A stretch of 33,181 nt of DNA from Porphyromonas sp. oral taxon 278 str. W7784. GTDB lineage: Bacteria > Bacteroidota > Bacteroidia > Bacteroidales > Porphyromonadaceae. Below are positions 7,621 to 15,513 of this stretch, piece after piece. Numbering within the stretch: position 1 is the stretch's first letter; each line of letters starts with the position of its first letter. The notes beneath the pieces were generated by a model. The model was not told the origin of the DNA and searched no databases. It saw only the letters and a list, made by a program, of their open reading frames with translations. The position numbers and the translations under genes were made by a program. The stretch is taken from positions 48,722 to 81,902 of the forward strand of contig NZ_KI259258.1 of assembly GCF_000467855.2 (NCBI RefSeq), read 5' to 3'.

Positions 7621-9960
7621 TTAGAAGTGCCAGCGGAGCGCTAGTCGAATGTCTCGACCTGCGTCGTGGGCATAGTAGCGAGCACGGTTAGTGTACTCCT
7701 TGTACTCGGTATTGAAGAGGTTGTCTACACTGAGCGTAAGGCGTAGGGACTGACGGCCACGAAGGGGCTTGGTGAGGCTTGCCTCGAGCCCGAAGAGATG
7801 GTAGGGAGCGGGGCTATCCGTGAGGTCGGTGCTCCTGTCGAAGCGGTGCTGTCGGTCGACGAAAAGATGGCTCACAGAGAGTTCACTCTCCCAGTACTTC
7901 GGGAGGTCCAGGCGCAGTCCTACTTCCTCCGTCAGACGCAGGGCAGGGATGTAAGGGAAGTAGCGACCTGTCTTCCGCTCTTCGGCCCAGACCATAGAGC
8001 CCTTGAGGCGGGCATAGAGGTGCTGGGGCAGTACATAGTAGCGGGTATCTAGGTCGAAGCCTCGGAAGAAAGCATCCCGCTGTCGGTAGCGGAAGATGGG
8101 GTATTCCCCAGCGAGTGTCTGGGCATATTCATTCGAGGGCTCTTCGTAGATATAGCCGTCCATCCACTGCAGATATCCGTCGAGGGTCATATCCCAGCGG
8201 TCGGTGTGGTGCGAGAGTGAAGTGACCCACTTATAGCCACGCTCCGAGCGGAGGGTGCGGTCGCCGTAGACGAAGATCGCCGAACCATGCTGGCTACCGA
8301 GACTGTAGAGCTCCTGCACGTGTGGGGCACGGAAAGCAAGCCCGACATTGCTCGTCACCTTACCTCCTCGCCAGAGATGCAGGTGTCCGCCGAGGGTGTA
8401 GGTGAGGTTGGTGAATGCATGGTCTCCCGAGAAGTACTCCCCTGCGATGTCGTAGCCCGCTACGCTCATCGTCATCCGATCCAGACGAAGCCCCGCCTCC
8501 AGACCGAAGCGTTCAGCTTGGTAGCGCTGTAGGGCATAGCCTCCCCAAGAGAGCTGGGTGTAATTGGGGATCGGTGGGGTGAAGCCCGTACCTGCGTTGC
8601 TGTAGTTGTCGAGGTATTCGCCGTGTAGACCGACCTCGCTATCCCAGTGGTGGTAGTGCTTGCGCCACGAGGCGTCCAGCTGGAGAGAGCTCAGCGAGAG
8701 GGAGAGGGTAGGCACGGCGGAGTAGGCACTATTCCTACGGATGGCGTACTCCTCTCGGCGGTCTTGCTGTAGGGAGCCCTGTAGGGAGAAGAGACCGAGA
8801 CGCTCATCGTGCCACGTCCCTTTGAGTCGGGTGAGGTAGTGGACGACGCTATGGTAGGGACTGCCTATCTCTCGGGAGAAAGGACGGAAGAGGTCTGGCT
8901 TGCCTCGCTCTAGAAGTTCGGCCATCCCCTCACGGCTACGTAGGTGACCTGAGGGGAGAAGCCCAGTCTTATTCTGATAGCGACTGAAGAGTCCTTCGAG
9001 GGTCAGACGATCCTTCCTCCAGCCAAGGGTGAGCGCATTGTTCAGCTCACGAACGCCCGTATTCATCAGGAGGTAATGGGCGGAGGATCTATCCCCAGCA
9101 TTGGTGTAGGAGGTCTGCAGGCGGTAGGCTAGGGGGGAGTAGCCAGGGAGCGTGCCTTCGAGTCGGACGGAGGAGCTCAGACGATGCCCATTGGAGGCAT
9201 AAGCGCCAGCTACAGCACCACGGAGACCCTCTTCGCCGTAGGGCAGAGGGAGCTGGTCCATGACGATAGCCCCAGCGATGGCCTCAGCACCATAGCGTAC
9301 GGCTTCTGCGCCCTTGATGACCTGGATACTACCATTGCTCTCGGCGTCGACCTCAGGAGCATGATCGTCGCCCCACTGCTGACCTGAGAGGCGCACCCCA
9401 TTATTGACCAGCAGGACACGTGTGCCGTACATGCCGTGGATGACGGGCTTGGCCGTGGTCGTCCCCGTCTGTAGGCTCGTCACGCCACTGATGTCGGTCA
9501 GGAGCGAAGCGAGGCTTCGTCCGAGGTTGCGCTCCAGCTGTATGGAGGAGACTTTGGTAGAGACGCTATTGACGAGACGGGTACTACGAGAGCCGACGAC
9601 GGTGACCGAGGAGAGGCTTCGCTCCTCGGGGTGCAGGTAGAGGGTATAGAGCTCTGTGGTAGCTCGTAGTTGCTTGAGGGGGATGAAGCCTTCGTGATAG
9701 CCGAGGAGGTGGACGTGGAGCCCATCAGTCTCTTCGGCGTCGAGGGTGAGGATGAGCTGTCCCTTGGCGTCGGTCTGCATGGTCTTCTTCCCGATGTGGG
9801 CAACGGCTGCGACCAGTGGGTCGCCCGTATGCTCATCGAGGACCTGGATGCGGACGCTATGACTCTGGGCCATAAGGTCAGCGCTCCCAAGGATGAGGAG
9901 GCAGAGTAGGCTCATGAGGAAGCCCGCCCTTCTCCACCTGTGGAGGTGTAGATAGCACAT
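7621..9960 (-). CDS. TonB-dependent outer-membrane receptor (ZnuD/heme-type)
   Basis: The 779-residue protein is a 22-strand barrel receptor that imports a ligand across the outer membrane using TonB energy. It has a signal peptide ending near residues 30-32 (LMAQ), then a carboxypeptidase-D-regulatory-like domain at about 35-115. A plug follows at about 125-235 (DISGVTSLQTGT, HGMYGTRVLLVNNGVRL, VIKGAEAVRYG), then the barrel, ending in aromatic Phe (LALRWHF). The plug motif GQQWGDDHAPEVDAES and the barrel style resemble ZnuD-like zinc/heme receptors, but the substrate is not determined. No SusD partner is present, which argues against glycan uptake. It is followed by two paralogous lipoproteins and preceded by a CxxCH membrane protein. 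No TAnnTTTG box was found directly upstream, so transcription may start before the CxxCH gene. Confidence 0.92.
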   Translation of the reverse strand: MCYLHLHRWRRAGFLMSLLCLLILGSADLMAQSHSVRIQVLDEHTGDPLVAAVAHIGKKTMQTDAKGQLILTLDAEETDGLHVHLLGYHEGFIPLKQLRATTELYTLYLHPEERSLSSVTVVGSRSTRLVNSVSTKVSSIQLERNLGRSLASLLTDISGVTSLQTGTTTAKPVIHGMYGTRVLLVNNGVRLSGQQWGDDHAPEVDAESNGSIQVIKGAEAVRYGAEAIAGAIVMDQLPLPYGEEGLRGAVAGAYASNGHRLSSSVRLEGTLPGYSPLAYRLQTSYTNAGDRSSAHYLLMNTGVRELNNALTLGWRKDRLTLEGLFSRYQNKTGLLPSGHLRSREGMAELLERGKPDLFRPFSREIGSPYHSVVHYLTRLKGTWHDERLGLFSLQGSLQQDRREEYAIRRNSAYSAVPTLSLSLSSLQLDASWRKHYHHWDSEVGLHGEYLDNYSNAGTGFTPPIPNYTQLSWGGYALQRYQAERFGLEAGLRLDRMTMSVAGYDIAGEYFSGDHAFTNLTYTLGGHLHLWRGGKVTSNVGLAFRAPHVQELYSLGSQHGSAIFVYGDRTLRSERGYKWVTSLSHHTDRWDMTLDGYLQWMDGYIYEEPSNEYAQTLAGEYPIFRYRQRDAFFRGFDLDTRYYVLPQHLYARLKGSMVWAEERKTGRYFPYIPALRLTEEVGLRLDLPKYWESELSVSHLFVDRQHRFDRSTDLTDSPAPYHLFGLEASLTKPLRGRQSLRLTLSVDNLFNTEYKEYTNRARYYAHDAGRDIRLALRWHF

Positions 9961-10105
9961 AGTGAAAAGGAAAAAGGAAGGGAAGGTATAGCTACAGCAC
10001 TCAGATAGCGCACGAAGCCTATAGATCCAGCGCCCGTCACGGGTGGTGGGTACTAAGGGGGCTGATCGCTGAGCTATCGGAGGCGGGGTAGGGCACGGGC
10101 AAGCG

Positions 10106-10123
10106 CATACGTGGCGACGTATG
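10106..10123. other. Small inverted repeat CATACGT-GGCG-ACGTATG
   Basis: A perfect 7-bp inverted repeat with a 4-nt centre lies in the 204-nt gap between the CxxCH gene and the TonB receptor gene. It shares the half-site ACGTAT with the 22-bp palindrome array upstream of the FecCD permease. It could be an operator or a small hairpin. No riboswitch consensus was recognised in the rest of this gap. Confidence 0.45.
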
Positions 10124-10164
10124 ACGGCCCAGCAAGCCCTACGACAGATGTGTCTGGGGGAAGA

Positions 10165-10503
10165 TCAACAGGATGCAGGGGGAGCTCGTAGCTGTAGGAT
10201 GAGCGACCTCGTGCGGTGCTCACTACGCTGCGTCCGTACCTGTAGTACGCATACGCCGAGGGTGAGGGCCGAGAGCATCGTGCCGAGACCGAGAGCTAGG
10301 AAGGGCGTATGGATGAAGTGACAGATGGAGCAGTCGGCCTGGGTCAACTGGGTCGTATATCCCTCGGCTTCGGTGCACACGCCCCCTGACACCACTTCAG
10401 CTCGGTGGCTGAGGTCGTGGAGGCTGACCATCGAGAGGAGGCTCAAGAAGAGCCCGAGGAAGATGGTCGCAAGACGCCGATGCTTACGCTCTGACTGAAT
10501 CAC
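10165..10503 (-). CDS. Small CxxCH membrane protein upstream of TonB receptor
   Basis: This protein of about 112 residues has a basic N-terminus (SERKHRRL), a membrane helix (about 12-28), a periplasmic part with HDLSHRAE and the motif ADCSICHFIHTPF, and a second helix before a basic tail. Small proteins with a CxxCH/F motif often sit beside Bacteroidetes metal-related TonB receptors, and the Cys/His residues could bind a metal. The start is uncertain. A TATATTTG box at 10527-10534 lies inside the longer ATG frame that begins at 10626, so the GTG at 10503 is preferred here. The next ATG, two-thirds through helix 1, seems too late. It is encoded just before the receptor and probably shares its transcript. 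No named family is assigned. Confidence 0.6.
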   Translation of the reverse strand: MIQSERKHRRLATIFLGLFLSLLSMVSLHDLSHRAEVVSGGVCTEAEGYTTQLTQADCSICHFIHTPFLALGLGTMLSALTLGVCVLQVRTQRSEHRTRSLILQLRAPPASC

Positions 10504-10526
10504 TTCGTACAGGGATTTATTCAGCG

Positions 10527-10534
10527 CAAATATA
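10527..10534 (-). promoter_or_regulatory. -7 promoter box for CxxCH gene / TonB operon
   Basis: TATATTTG on the minus strand matches TAnnTTTG. It implies a transcript start near 10520 and therefore a translation start downstream of the longest frame. It is the only box of this type seen before the TonB receptor gene. Confidence 0.6.
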
Positions 10535-10630
10535 GCTATTCCTTGGCGTTCGATACCCCCGTCGTTTTTCGACCCTTTCCTTGAGTGCAAACCTAGGGTG
10601 TCGGAGTCTGCCCTCAGAGAGACCAAAAAG

Positions 10631-10716
10631 GACCCTACGGTAGGTCGTCGAAAAAACCTACTGTGGGTCGCTGAGACGACCTACAGTGGGTCGCTCTTGC
10701 GACCTACCGTAGATCC
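10631..10716. repeat. Palindromic 23-bp-period repeat cluster C (4 units)
   Basis: Four units start at 10631, 10654, 10677 and 10700, exactly 23 bp apart, with spacers tcgaaa, ctgaga and ctcttg. Unit 3 is cgacctacagtgggtcg, and unit 4 ends in gtagatccc as in cluster B. It lies between the terminator of the gene at 10859 and the promoter of the CxxCH gene, outside both transcripts. Confidence 0.9.
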
Positions 10717-10785
10717 CAAAATGGGGGTGTCGAAGCCCCCTCCCTTTCCTCGCTCCAGAGCTCCTCCCTCGACGAGGGGTAGCTA

Positions 10786-10829
10786 TAAAAAAGGAGCTAC
10801 CGCCCTACTACACGAAGTAGAGCGGTAGC
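10786..10829 (-). terminator. Rho-independent terminator of small lipoprotein gene
   Basis: The arms 10796-10809 and 10816-10829 (gctaccgccctact and agtagagcggtagc) form a long stem with one mismatch. On the minus strand the hairpin is followed within a few bases by a T-run (A-run at 10787-10792 on the plus strand). Confidence 0.82.
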
Positions 10830-10858
10830 CCCCGAATAGAGACCCAGATACACGCAGA

Positions 10859-11359
10859 CTATTTCTTCGGCATCATCTTCTTGTAGACGACCTTCATCTT
10901 GTCGGAGATCTGCTGGGTGAGTTCGTCCTTAGCCTTGTCGTAGCTGACACGTGCGAACTCCATCATCTTCTCCTTCGTGAGCGCCTTGCCCTTGTCATCC
11001 TTCATCTCGGTGAAGGTGACCATGGTGCCCGAGATGGTGTACTTGCCCATGATGGTCTCTGCCTGAGCCATCCCCTTGTCCTGCTTGTCGGCGAGGGACT
11101 CGGTGGCGTCGGCGGGCTTAGCCTTAGGGATCACCTTGTAGGTGACCATGCCCGTCTTGGTGAAGGTGAAGCTCTTCTCCTGGATATCAGCTGTGGGCAT
11201 GCTCACCGAGTAAGCACCCTCGAGTACCATAGCCTTAGGATCGGGCTTAGGAGTAGGCTTCTGACCAGGGTTGGGTTTGCGAGGAGTGTCTTGCTTGTTG
11301 CACGCGGGTGTACCGAGGACGAGGGCAGCCAGGGCTGCCAGTGCAATGATCTTCTTCAT
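10859..11359 (-). CDS. Small lipoprotein of unknown function
   Basis: The 166-residue protein has a signal peptide and a probable lipidated Cys20 (LGTPAC, with Pro at -2, an imperfect lipobox). A Pro/Lys linker (about 22-42) is followed by a compact domain. Pieces such as EGAYSVSMPTADIQ, KSFTFTKTGMVTYKV and GKYTISGTMVTFTEMK alternate like beta-strands of a lipocalin-type or similar small barrel. A Lys-rich helical tail ends in MMPKK. It has its own promoter (11396) and its own terminator, so it is a single-gene unit. No family is recognised. Lipoprotein status is fairly secure; function is unknown. Confidence 0.75.
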   Translation of the reverse strand: MKKIIALAALAALVLGTPACNKQDTPRKPNPGQKPTPKPDPKAMVLEGAYSVSMPTADIQEKSFTFTKTGMVTYKVIPKAKPADATESLADKQDKGMAQAETIMGKYTISGTMVTFTEMKDDKGKALTKEKMMEFARVSYDKAKDELTQQISDKMKVVYKKMMPKK

Positions 11360-11395
11360 TGGAGTGATTTAGATTAGAGGTTTAACTTACCGATC

Positions 11396-11403
11396 CAAAA
11401 GTA
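11396..11403 (-). promoter_or_regulatory. -7 promoter box for small lipoprotein gene
   Basis: TACTTTTG on the minus strand matches TAnnTTTG and lies 37 nt before the ATG at 11359. Confidence 0.6.
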
Positions 11404-11473
11404 GCGAGAATGCGAGTTCGCCCCAAGATCCTCTAGAGGCCCTCAGAGCAAGGCGAAGGTGGCGAGAGGTCGT

Positions 11474-11513
11474 ATAAAATAAGGGAAGTCCCTACTTTTC
11501 GGAGGAACTTCCC
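11474..11513 (-). terminator. Terminator after murF-alr
   Basis: A 7-bp stem (11483-11489 with 11507-11513) is followed on the minus strand by TTATTTTAT. It lies about 100 nt past the murF-alr stop at 11612 and before the promoter of the lipoprotein gene. The rest of the 11404-11611 gap shows nothing else. Confidence 0.6.
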
Positions 11514-11611
11514 AGGAGCTAAAATTGGAATCTGGAAAGGGGAAAATCGAACCTTCCACCGAGGTAAACGTACGATCCCGACGGATCTACCCCATCGAGC
11601 CCCCTCGTGGA

Positions 11612-14110
11612 TTACTCCCGCCAATAGCGGCGCTGGATGCGCCCCGAGAGCCCTGTGAGGATCTCGTAGGGGATGGTGTCACAGGCCTCGGCAAGAGCGG
11701 TGAGCGGACGCTCTTCGCCCCCGAAGATCAGGACGGGATCACCCGAGCGGGCTTCGGGGACGTCGGTGATGTCGATCATGCAGGCATCCATGCAGACATT
11801 GCCGATCGTAGGGCAGAGATGGCCGTGCACCAGCACCGAGTAAGCTCCCCGACTAAGCCTACGGGAGAAGCCGTCTGCATAGCCGATCGGGATGACGGCG
11901 ATGCGTGAGGGGCGGGTCGTCAGTCCCCGACAGCCGTAGCCGACAGCTTCGCCTGCAGGGAGCTCACGGGTCTGTAGGATGACGGTGGAGAGGCGGGCGA
12001 TGGGCTCGATGCCGGGGTAGTTCGTCGGGCTGATACCATAGAGGCCGATCCCCAGGCGAGCCATGTCGAGGGCGTACTCGGGGAAACGCTCGATCCCAGC
12101 GGTGTTGAGCAGGTGGCGCTTGGGCTGGTAGCCTAGGGCTTCGCTGAGGAGCTCTGTAGCGGAGAGGAAGGCCTTGGCCTGCCCTTCGGTGAAGGCTCGT
12201 AGCTCGGGTTCGTCGGCGGAAGCTAGGTGCGAGAAGACCGAACTGACGCGGAGCTCAGGATGCTCCCTAAGGTACGAGCCTACGGCGCTGAGCTCTGAGG
12301 GAGCAAAGCCCAGACGGTGCATCCCACTATCGACCTTGATGTGGATGGGGAAGGCGGAGAGTCCTGCCCCGCGAGCCCTCTCTGCAAGCCCTTCGAGGAG
12401 CTCGAAGCTGTAGACCTCGGGCTCGAGGTGGTGCGAGAAGAGGGTCTCAGCCACCGACAGCTCGGGGTTCATGATCATGATGTGCGTGCGGATACCCCTG
12501 TCTCGTAGTTCACGCCCTTCATCAGCTACGGCGACCGCTAGATATTCGACCCGATGCTCCTGTAGGGTACGTGCCAGCTCGAAGGCACCTGTGCCGTAGC
12601 CGTCCGCCTTGATCATGCAGATCAGCGGGTGGTGGGCCGGTAGGAGTGAGCGATAGAGGTTGAGATTGTGCACGACGGCACTCAGGTCGATGTCGAGCAC
12701 GGTCTGATGCTCTCGTGAGGAGAGTCTACGGTAGACTTCGTCGAGGGCGAAGCTACGTGCGCCCTTGATCAGGATACAGGAGTCGTGTAGGCCTCTGAGG
12801 AGGGAAGAGGCGAGGAGCTCCTCTGTGGAGGCGAAGAAATGGATGTGCATCCCTTCGAAGAGCGACTGAGAGGCCGAGAGATGAGGCCCTATGGCAAAGA
12901 TCTCAGCGATCCCATAGCCTCGGAGGAGTTCGGCTACTTCGGCATAGAGGTCAGCATCCCTGCGTCCGCTCCCTTCGATATCGGAGAGGAGGAGGACGGG
13001 GCGTGAGGAAGTGGCGGAGGAGCGCCTACGGAGGAAGTCGAGCGCTATGGAGAGCGACTGGAGGTCACAGCTGTAGGCATCATCGATGAGGGTATTGCCT
13101 TGGAGACCGTCCTTCACCTCGAGACGCATCGAGATGCTGGTGAGGGAGCGCCAGGCGGAGGACTCTAGGAGTAGCTCGGGAGCAAGGGCGGAGACGACGG
13201 CGAGACAGCAGTAGACATCCTCTAGATAGGCTTGGTCGGCGAAAGGAACCGTCAGCTGGTAGCTCTTCCCCGCATAGGTGATGGAGAGTTCGCTTTGCTC
13301 AAGCCTCGTAGTACATTGGCCTATATATATCGTAGCCTTGGGATCCCTACGGCTCCAGGTGATATGCTTGCGCTCGGGGAAGCGCCTCTGCATCGCTTCC
13401 CGAACGAGCGCATCGTCGAGGCTGTAGAAGAGCGTCTCAGAGTGACGGAAGAGGAGGAGCTTCTCTTCGAGCTTCTCTTCTAGGCTAGAGAAGCCTTCCT
13501 GATGAGCACTGCCTAGCGAGGTGAAGACCCCGTACTTCGGTTGGATCACTGGCTCGAGGGCTGCCATCTCTCCCGTGCGGGAGATACCTGCTTCGAAGAG
13601 TCCTAGTTCGTCCTCCTCCGTGATGCTTAGCACCGAGAGAGGTACGCCGATCTGCGAATTGTAGCTACGGGGTGAGCGCACCGTCGTATAGCGGGTAGCG
13701 AGGAGCTGGTAGAGGAGTTCCTTGACGATCGTCTTACCGTTGCTCCCCGTGATCCCTAGGACTTCGAGACGGGAGAAGCGCTCCCGATGCGCCCGAGCTA
13801 GTTGCTGTAATGCAGTGATTGACGAGGGTACGACGTACCAGTTCGCCCCTGGGTATCGGGTGGACTCCTGCCCTGTCATTCGCTCGACGACAAAGCTCCT
13901 TACCCCAGCGCTGTACAGCGCCTCGATATACTGATGACCATCACCTGACTCGGTACGAATAGCGAAGAAGAGCGTCGCCTCGGGCTGGATGAGCGAACGG
14001 CTATCCGTGAGGATGTGGCTAATGGAAGTGCTGTGCCCCAGCAGGGGCTCGATGGAGAAGATATGAGCAAGAGCCTCCGGAGCGAAGGCGGGAGAGACTA
14101 GTCGATCCAT
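11612..14110 (-). CDS. murF-alr: Bifunctional MurF ligase / alanine racemase
   Basis: This 832-residue fusion joins two steps of peptidoglycan precursor synthesis. The N-terminal half (about 1-455) is a MurF-like ligase that adds D-Ala-D-Ala to UDP-MurNAc-tripeptide. Its ATP loop GSNGKT is at 122-127, and a Mur central domain precedes the C-terminal domain. The second half (about 465-832) is a PLP-dependent alanine racemase making D-alanine. The PLP lysine is Lys501 in MIKADGYG, and the catalytic tyrosine is Tyr744 in IGYADGFSRR. The fusion is typical of Bacteroidetes. The start overlaps the end of the GSCFA gene by 13 nt, so the gene is the last of the compact valS operon. Confidence 0.95.
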   Translation of the reverse strand: MDRLVSPAFAPEALAHIFSIEPLLGHSTSISHILTDSRSLIQPEATLFFAIRTESGDGHQYIEALYSAGVRSFVVERMTGQESTRYPGANWYVVPSSITALQQLARAHRERFSRLEVLGITGSNGKTIVKELLYQLLATRYTTVRSPRSYNSQIGVPLSVLSITEEDELGLFEAGISRTGEMAALEPVIQPKYGVFTSLGSAHQEGFSSLEEKLEEKLLLFRHSETLFYSLDDALVREAMQRRFPERKHITWSRRDPKATIYIGQCTTRLEQSELSITYAGKSYQLTVPFADQAYLEDVYCCLAVVSALAPELLLESSAWRSLTSISMRLEVKDGLQGNTLIDDAYSCDLQSLSIALDFLRRRSSATSSRPVLLLSDIEGSGRRDADLYAEVAELLRGYGIAEIFAIGPHLSASQSLFEGMHIHFFASTEELLASSLLRGLHDSCILIKGARSFALDEVYRRLSSREHQTVLDIDLSAVVHNLNLYRSLLPAHHPLICMIKADGYGTGAFELARTLQEHRVEYLAVAVADEGRELRDRGIRTHIMIMNPELSVAETLFSHHLEPEVYSFELLEGLAERARGAGLSAFPIHIKVDSGMHRLGFAPSELSAVGSYLREHPELRVSSVFSHLASADEPELRAFTEGQAKAFLSATELLSEALGYQPKRHLLNTAGIERFPEYALDMARLGIGLYGISPTNYPGIEPIARLSTVILQTRELPAGEAVGYGCRGLTTRPSRIAVIPIGYADGFSRRLSRGAYSVLVHGHLCPTIGNVCMDACMIDITDVPEARSGDPVLIFGGEERPLTALAEACDTIPYEILTGLSGRIQRRYWRE

Positions 14111-15093
14111 GAAGGTAAATCGTACAGCTGTGCTAGGGGATATTGGGTGCGGAAGGCTTGGATGCGCTCACGGAGTGCCTCGAGACGCTGGGTATGCGCC
14201 TTCCCCTCTTCGTGTAGGGGACGATGGCAGAGCTCCCGTCGGAGGCGATGGGCCAGTGGGAGACCTCGCTCAGCCTCTTCATCGAGGAGCCATGAGGAGA
14301 GGCGCTCTTGGACGATGCGCTGGGTGAGTGTGCTCGGATGGACGAGGTCATCGGCGTAGTAGCGGTAGTCCCGTAGCTCGTCGAGTACCAGTTCGTAGGA
14401 GGGGAAGTAGAAGCAGTGCTGTGGGTAGAGGCGGGAGAGCTCCTCGGCGAAGAGGAGGAGTGTCGCCTTGCTCAGGGCATTGCCATGGGCTCCATCTCGG
14501 AGGTGGCGCACAGGGCTTACAGCCTGCACTATGATGAGATCGGGGAAGCGCTCACGTAGCTCTTCGACGAGTGGGCACCAGACGGAGAGAAGTTCGCCGA
14601 GGGAGGTTCGCTCCCGAGAGAAGGTGCGCTCGGGGAGCTTGTGACAGTTGCTCACCACCGAACCGATCCCTTCTCCATACTCCTCTGTGGCGAGGCGGTA
14701 GACATAGGCTGTGCCCCAGGTCAAGAGGAGGAAGCGTAGGTGGGGTAGGAGCTCAAGGGCAGAGCGTCTTGCCTCGTTCATCCTTAGGAGTGCTTCCTCA
14801 GGCGCTACAGCAGAGAAGCTCCCATGATGGAGGAACGAATGGTAGAGCCCCCCGTATTCGAAAAGATCTTCCCGCTCGAAGTCCTTCCCCTTCAGTAGCT
14901 GGTTTAGACCCTCAGCTATAGAGAGGGGATTGTACTGGATGCCGAAGGGATTGATCTCTAGGGACAGCCCTCCTTCCCTAAGATACGTGCCGATGTGCTC
15001 GCTAAAGCATGAGCCCATGCTGAGCCCACCCATCCCATAGCCGAGACGGGGAGGTGAGGGAGGAAGCTGAATAGGAGTGGATAGCTGGATCAT
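14098..15093 (-). CDS. GSCFA domain protein
   Basis: The 331-residue protein carries the name-giving motif GSCFSEHIG at residues 27-35, followed by NPFGIQYNPLSIA. The GSCFA family is thought to be related to SGNH/GDSL-type hydrolases and occurs in Bacteroidetes and other bacteria; its substrate is unknown. Here Ser28 and the later Asp-Leu-Val-His-Pro segment (YYADDLVHPS) fit such a hydrolase, with Ser and Asp/His as possible catalytic residues. There is no signal peptide. It starts 9 nt after yraN and overlaps murF-alr by 13 nt, suggesting translational coupling and perhaps an envelope-related role. Confidence 0.9.
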   Translation of the reverse strand: MIQLSTPIQLPPSPPRLGYGMGGLSMGSCFSEHIGTYLREGGLSLEINPFGIQYNPLSIAEGLNQLLKGKDFEREDLFEYGGLYHSFLHHGSFSAVAPEEALLRMNEARRSALELLPHLRFLLLTWGTAYVYRLATEEYGEGIGSVVSNCHKLPERTFSRERTSLGELLSVWCPLVEELRERFPDLIIVQAVSPVRHLRDGAHGNALSKATLLLFAEELSRLYPQHCFYFPSYELVLDELRDYRYYADDLVHPSTLTQRIVQERLSSWLLDEEAERGLPLAHRLRRELCHRPLHEEGKAHTQRLEALRERIQAFRTQYPLAQLYDLPSWID

Positions 15094-15102
15094 GCGAAGA
15101 TA

Positions 15103-15513
15103 CTAGCGATGAGAGCGGCGAGACGTGGCTCTAGATCTTCTCGAGGAGCGGAGCTGTGGATAGAAGGCTGAGGTAATATGCTCGATCGTATAGCCCCCAT
15201 CTTCCTTCAGGTCGAGTGCAAGGATGTCGTAGCGTACCTCTAGGTCGAGGGCATGCTGACGGACGTAGGCATTGGCTGCTCGGATCAGGTGCTCTTGCTT
15301 CTCTAGAGCCACGGAGTCCCGAGCGGAGATATGGCTCCCCACGCCTCGGGTCTTCACTTCGGCGATGATGAGTGTCTCGCCCCATTGGGCGATGATGTCT
15401 ACCTCTTTGTGACCGAAGTGCCAGTTACGCTCGAGGATACGATAGCCCTTGCGCTCCAGATAGCGGCAGGCTAGTTCTTCACCAAGCGCACCTGTCTGGA
15501 GATGTTCGTCCAT
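15103..15513 (-). CDS. yraN: YraN/UPF0102 family nuclease-like protein
   Basis: The 136-residue protein of the UPF0102 family is predicted to have a restriction-endonuclease-like fold. GALGEELACRYLERKGYRIL opens the domain. The likely metal site is Glu37/Asp39 (KEVDII) with Glu52-Val53-Lys54 in IIAEVKTRG, the D...ExK pattern. The family is linked to nucleic-acid processing, but its exact role is unsettled. The ATG at 15513 gives a normal N-terminus and makes the gene overlap the preceding acyltransferase by 43 nt. The C-terminus is Arg/Ser-rich. A later start would lose family-conserved residues. Confidence 0.9.
   Translation of the reverse strand: MDEHLQTGALGEELACRYLERKGYRILERNWHFGHKEVDIIAQWGETLIIAEVKTRGVGSHISARDSVALEKQEHLIRAANAYVRQHALDLEVRYDILALDLKEDGGYTIEHITSAFYPQLRSSRRSRATSRRSHR

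Noticed and set aside
9961-10164. Riboswitch (for example cobalamin) before the TonB receptor
   Set aside because: Only a small 7-bp hairpin was found; no conserved riboswitch sequence blocks could be recognised by eye.
10598-10828. Short frames translating the CCTAC repeats into recurring PTVGR-like peptides
   Set aside because: The peptide repetition comes only from the DNA palindromes; frames cross several clusters on both strands with no start signals.
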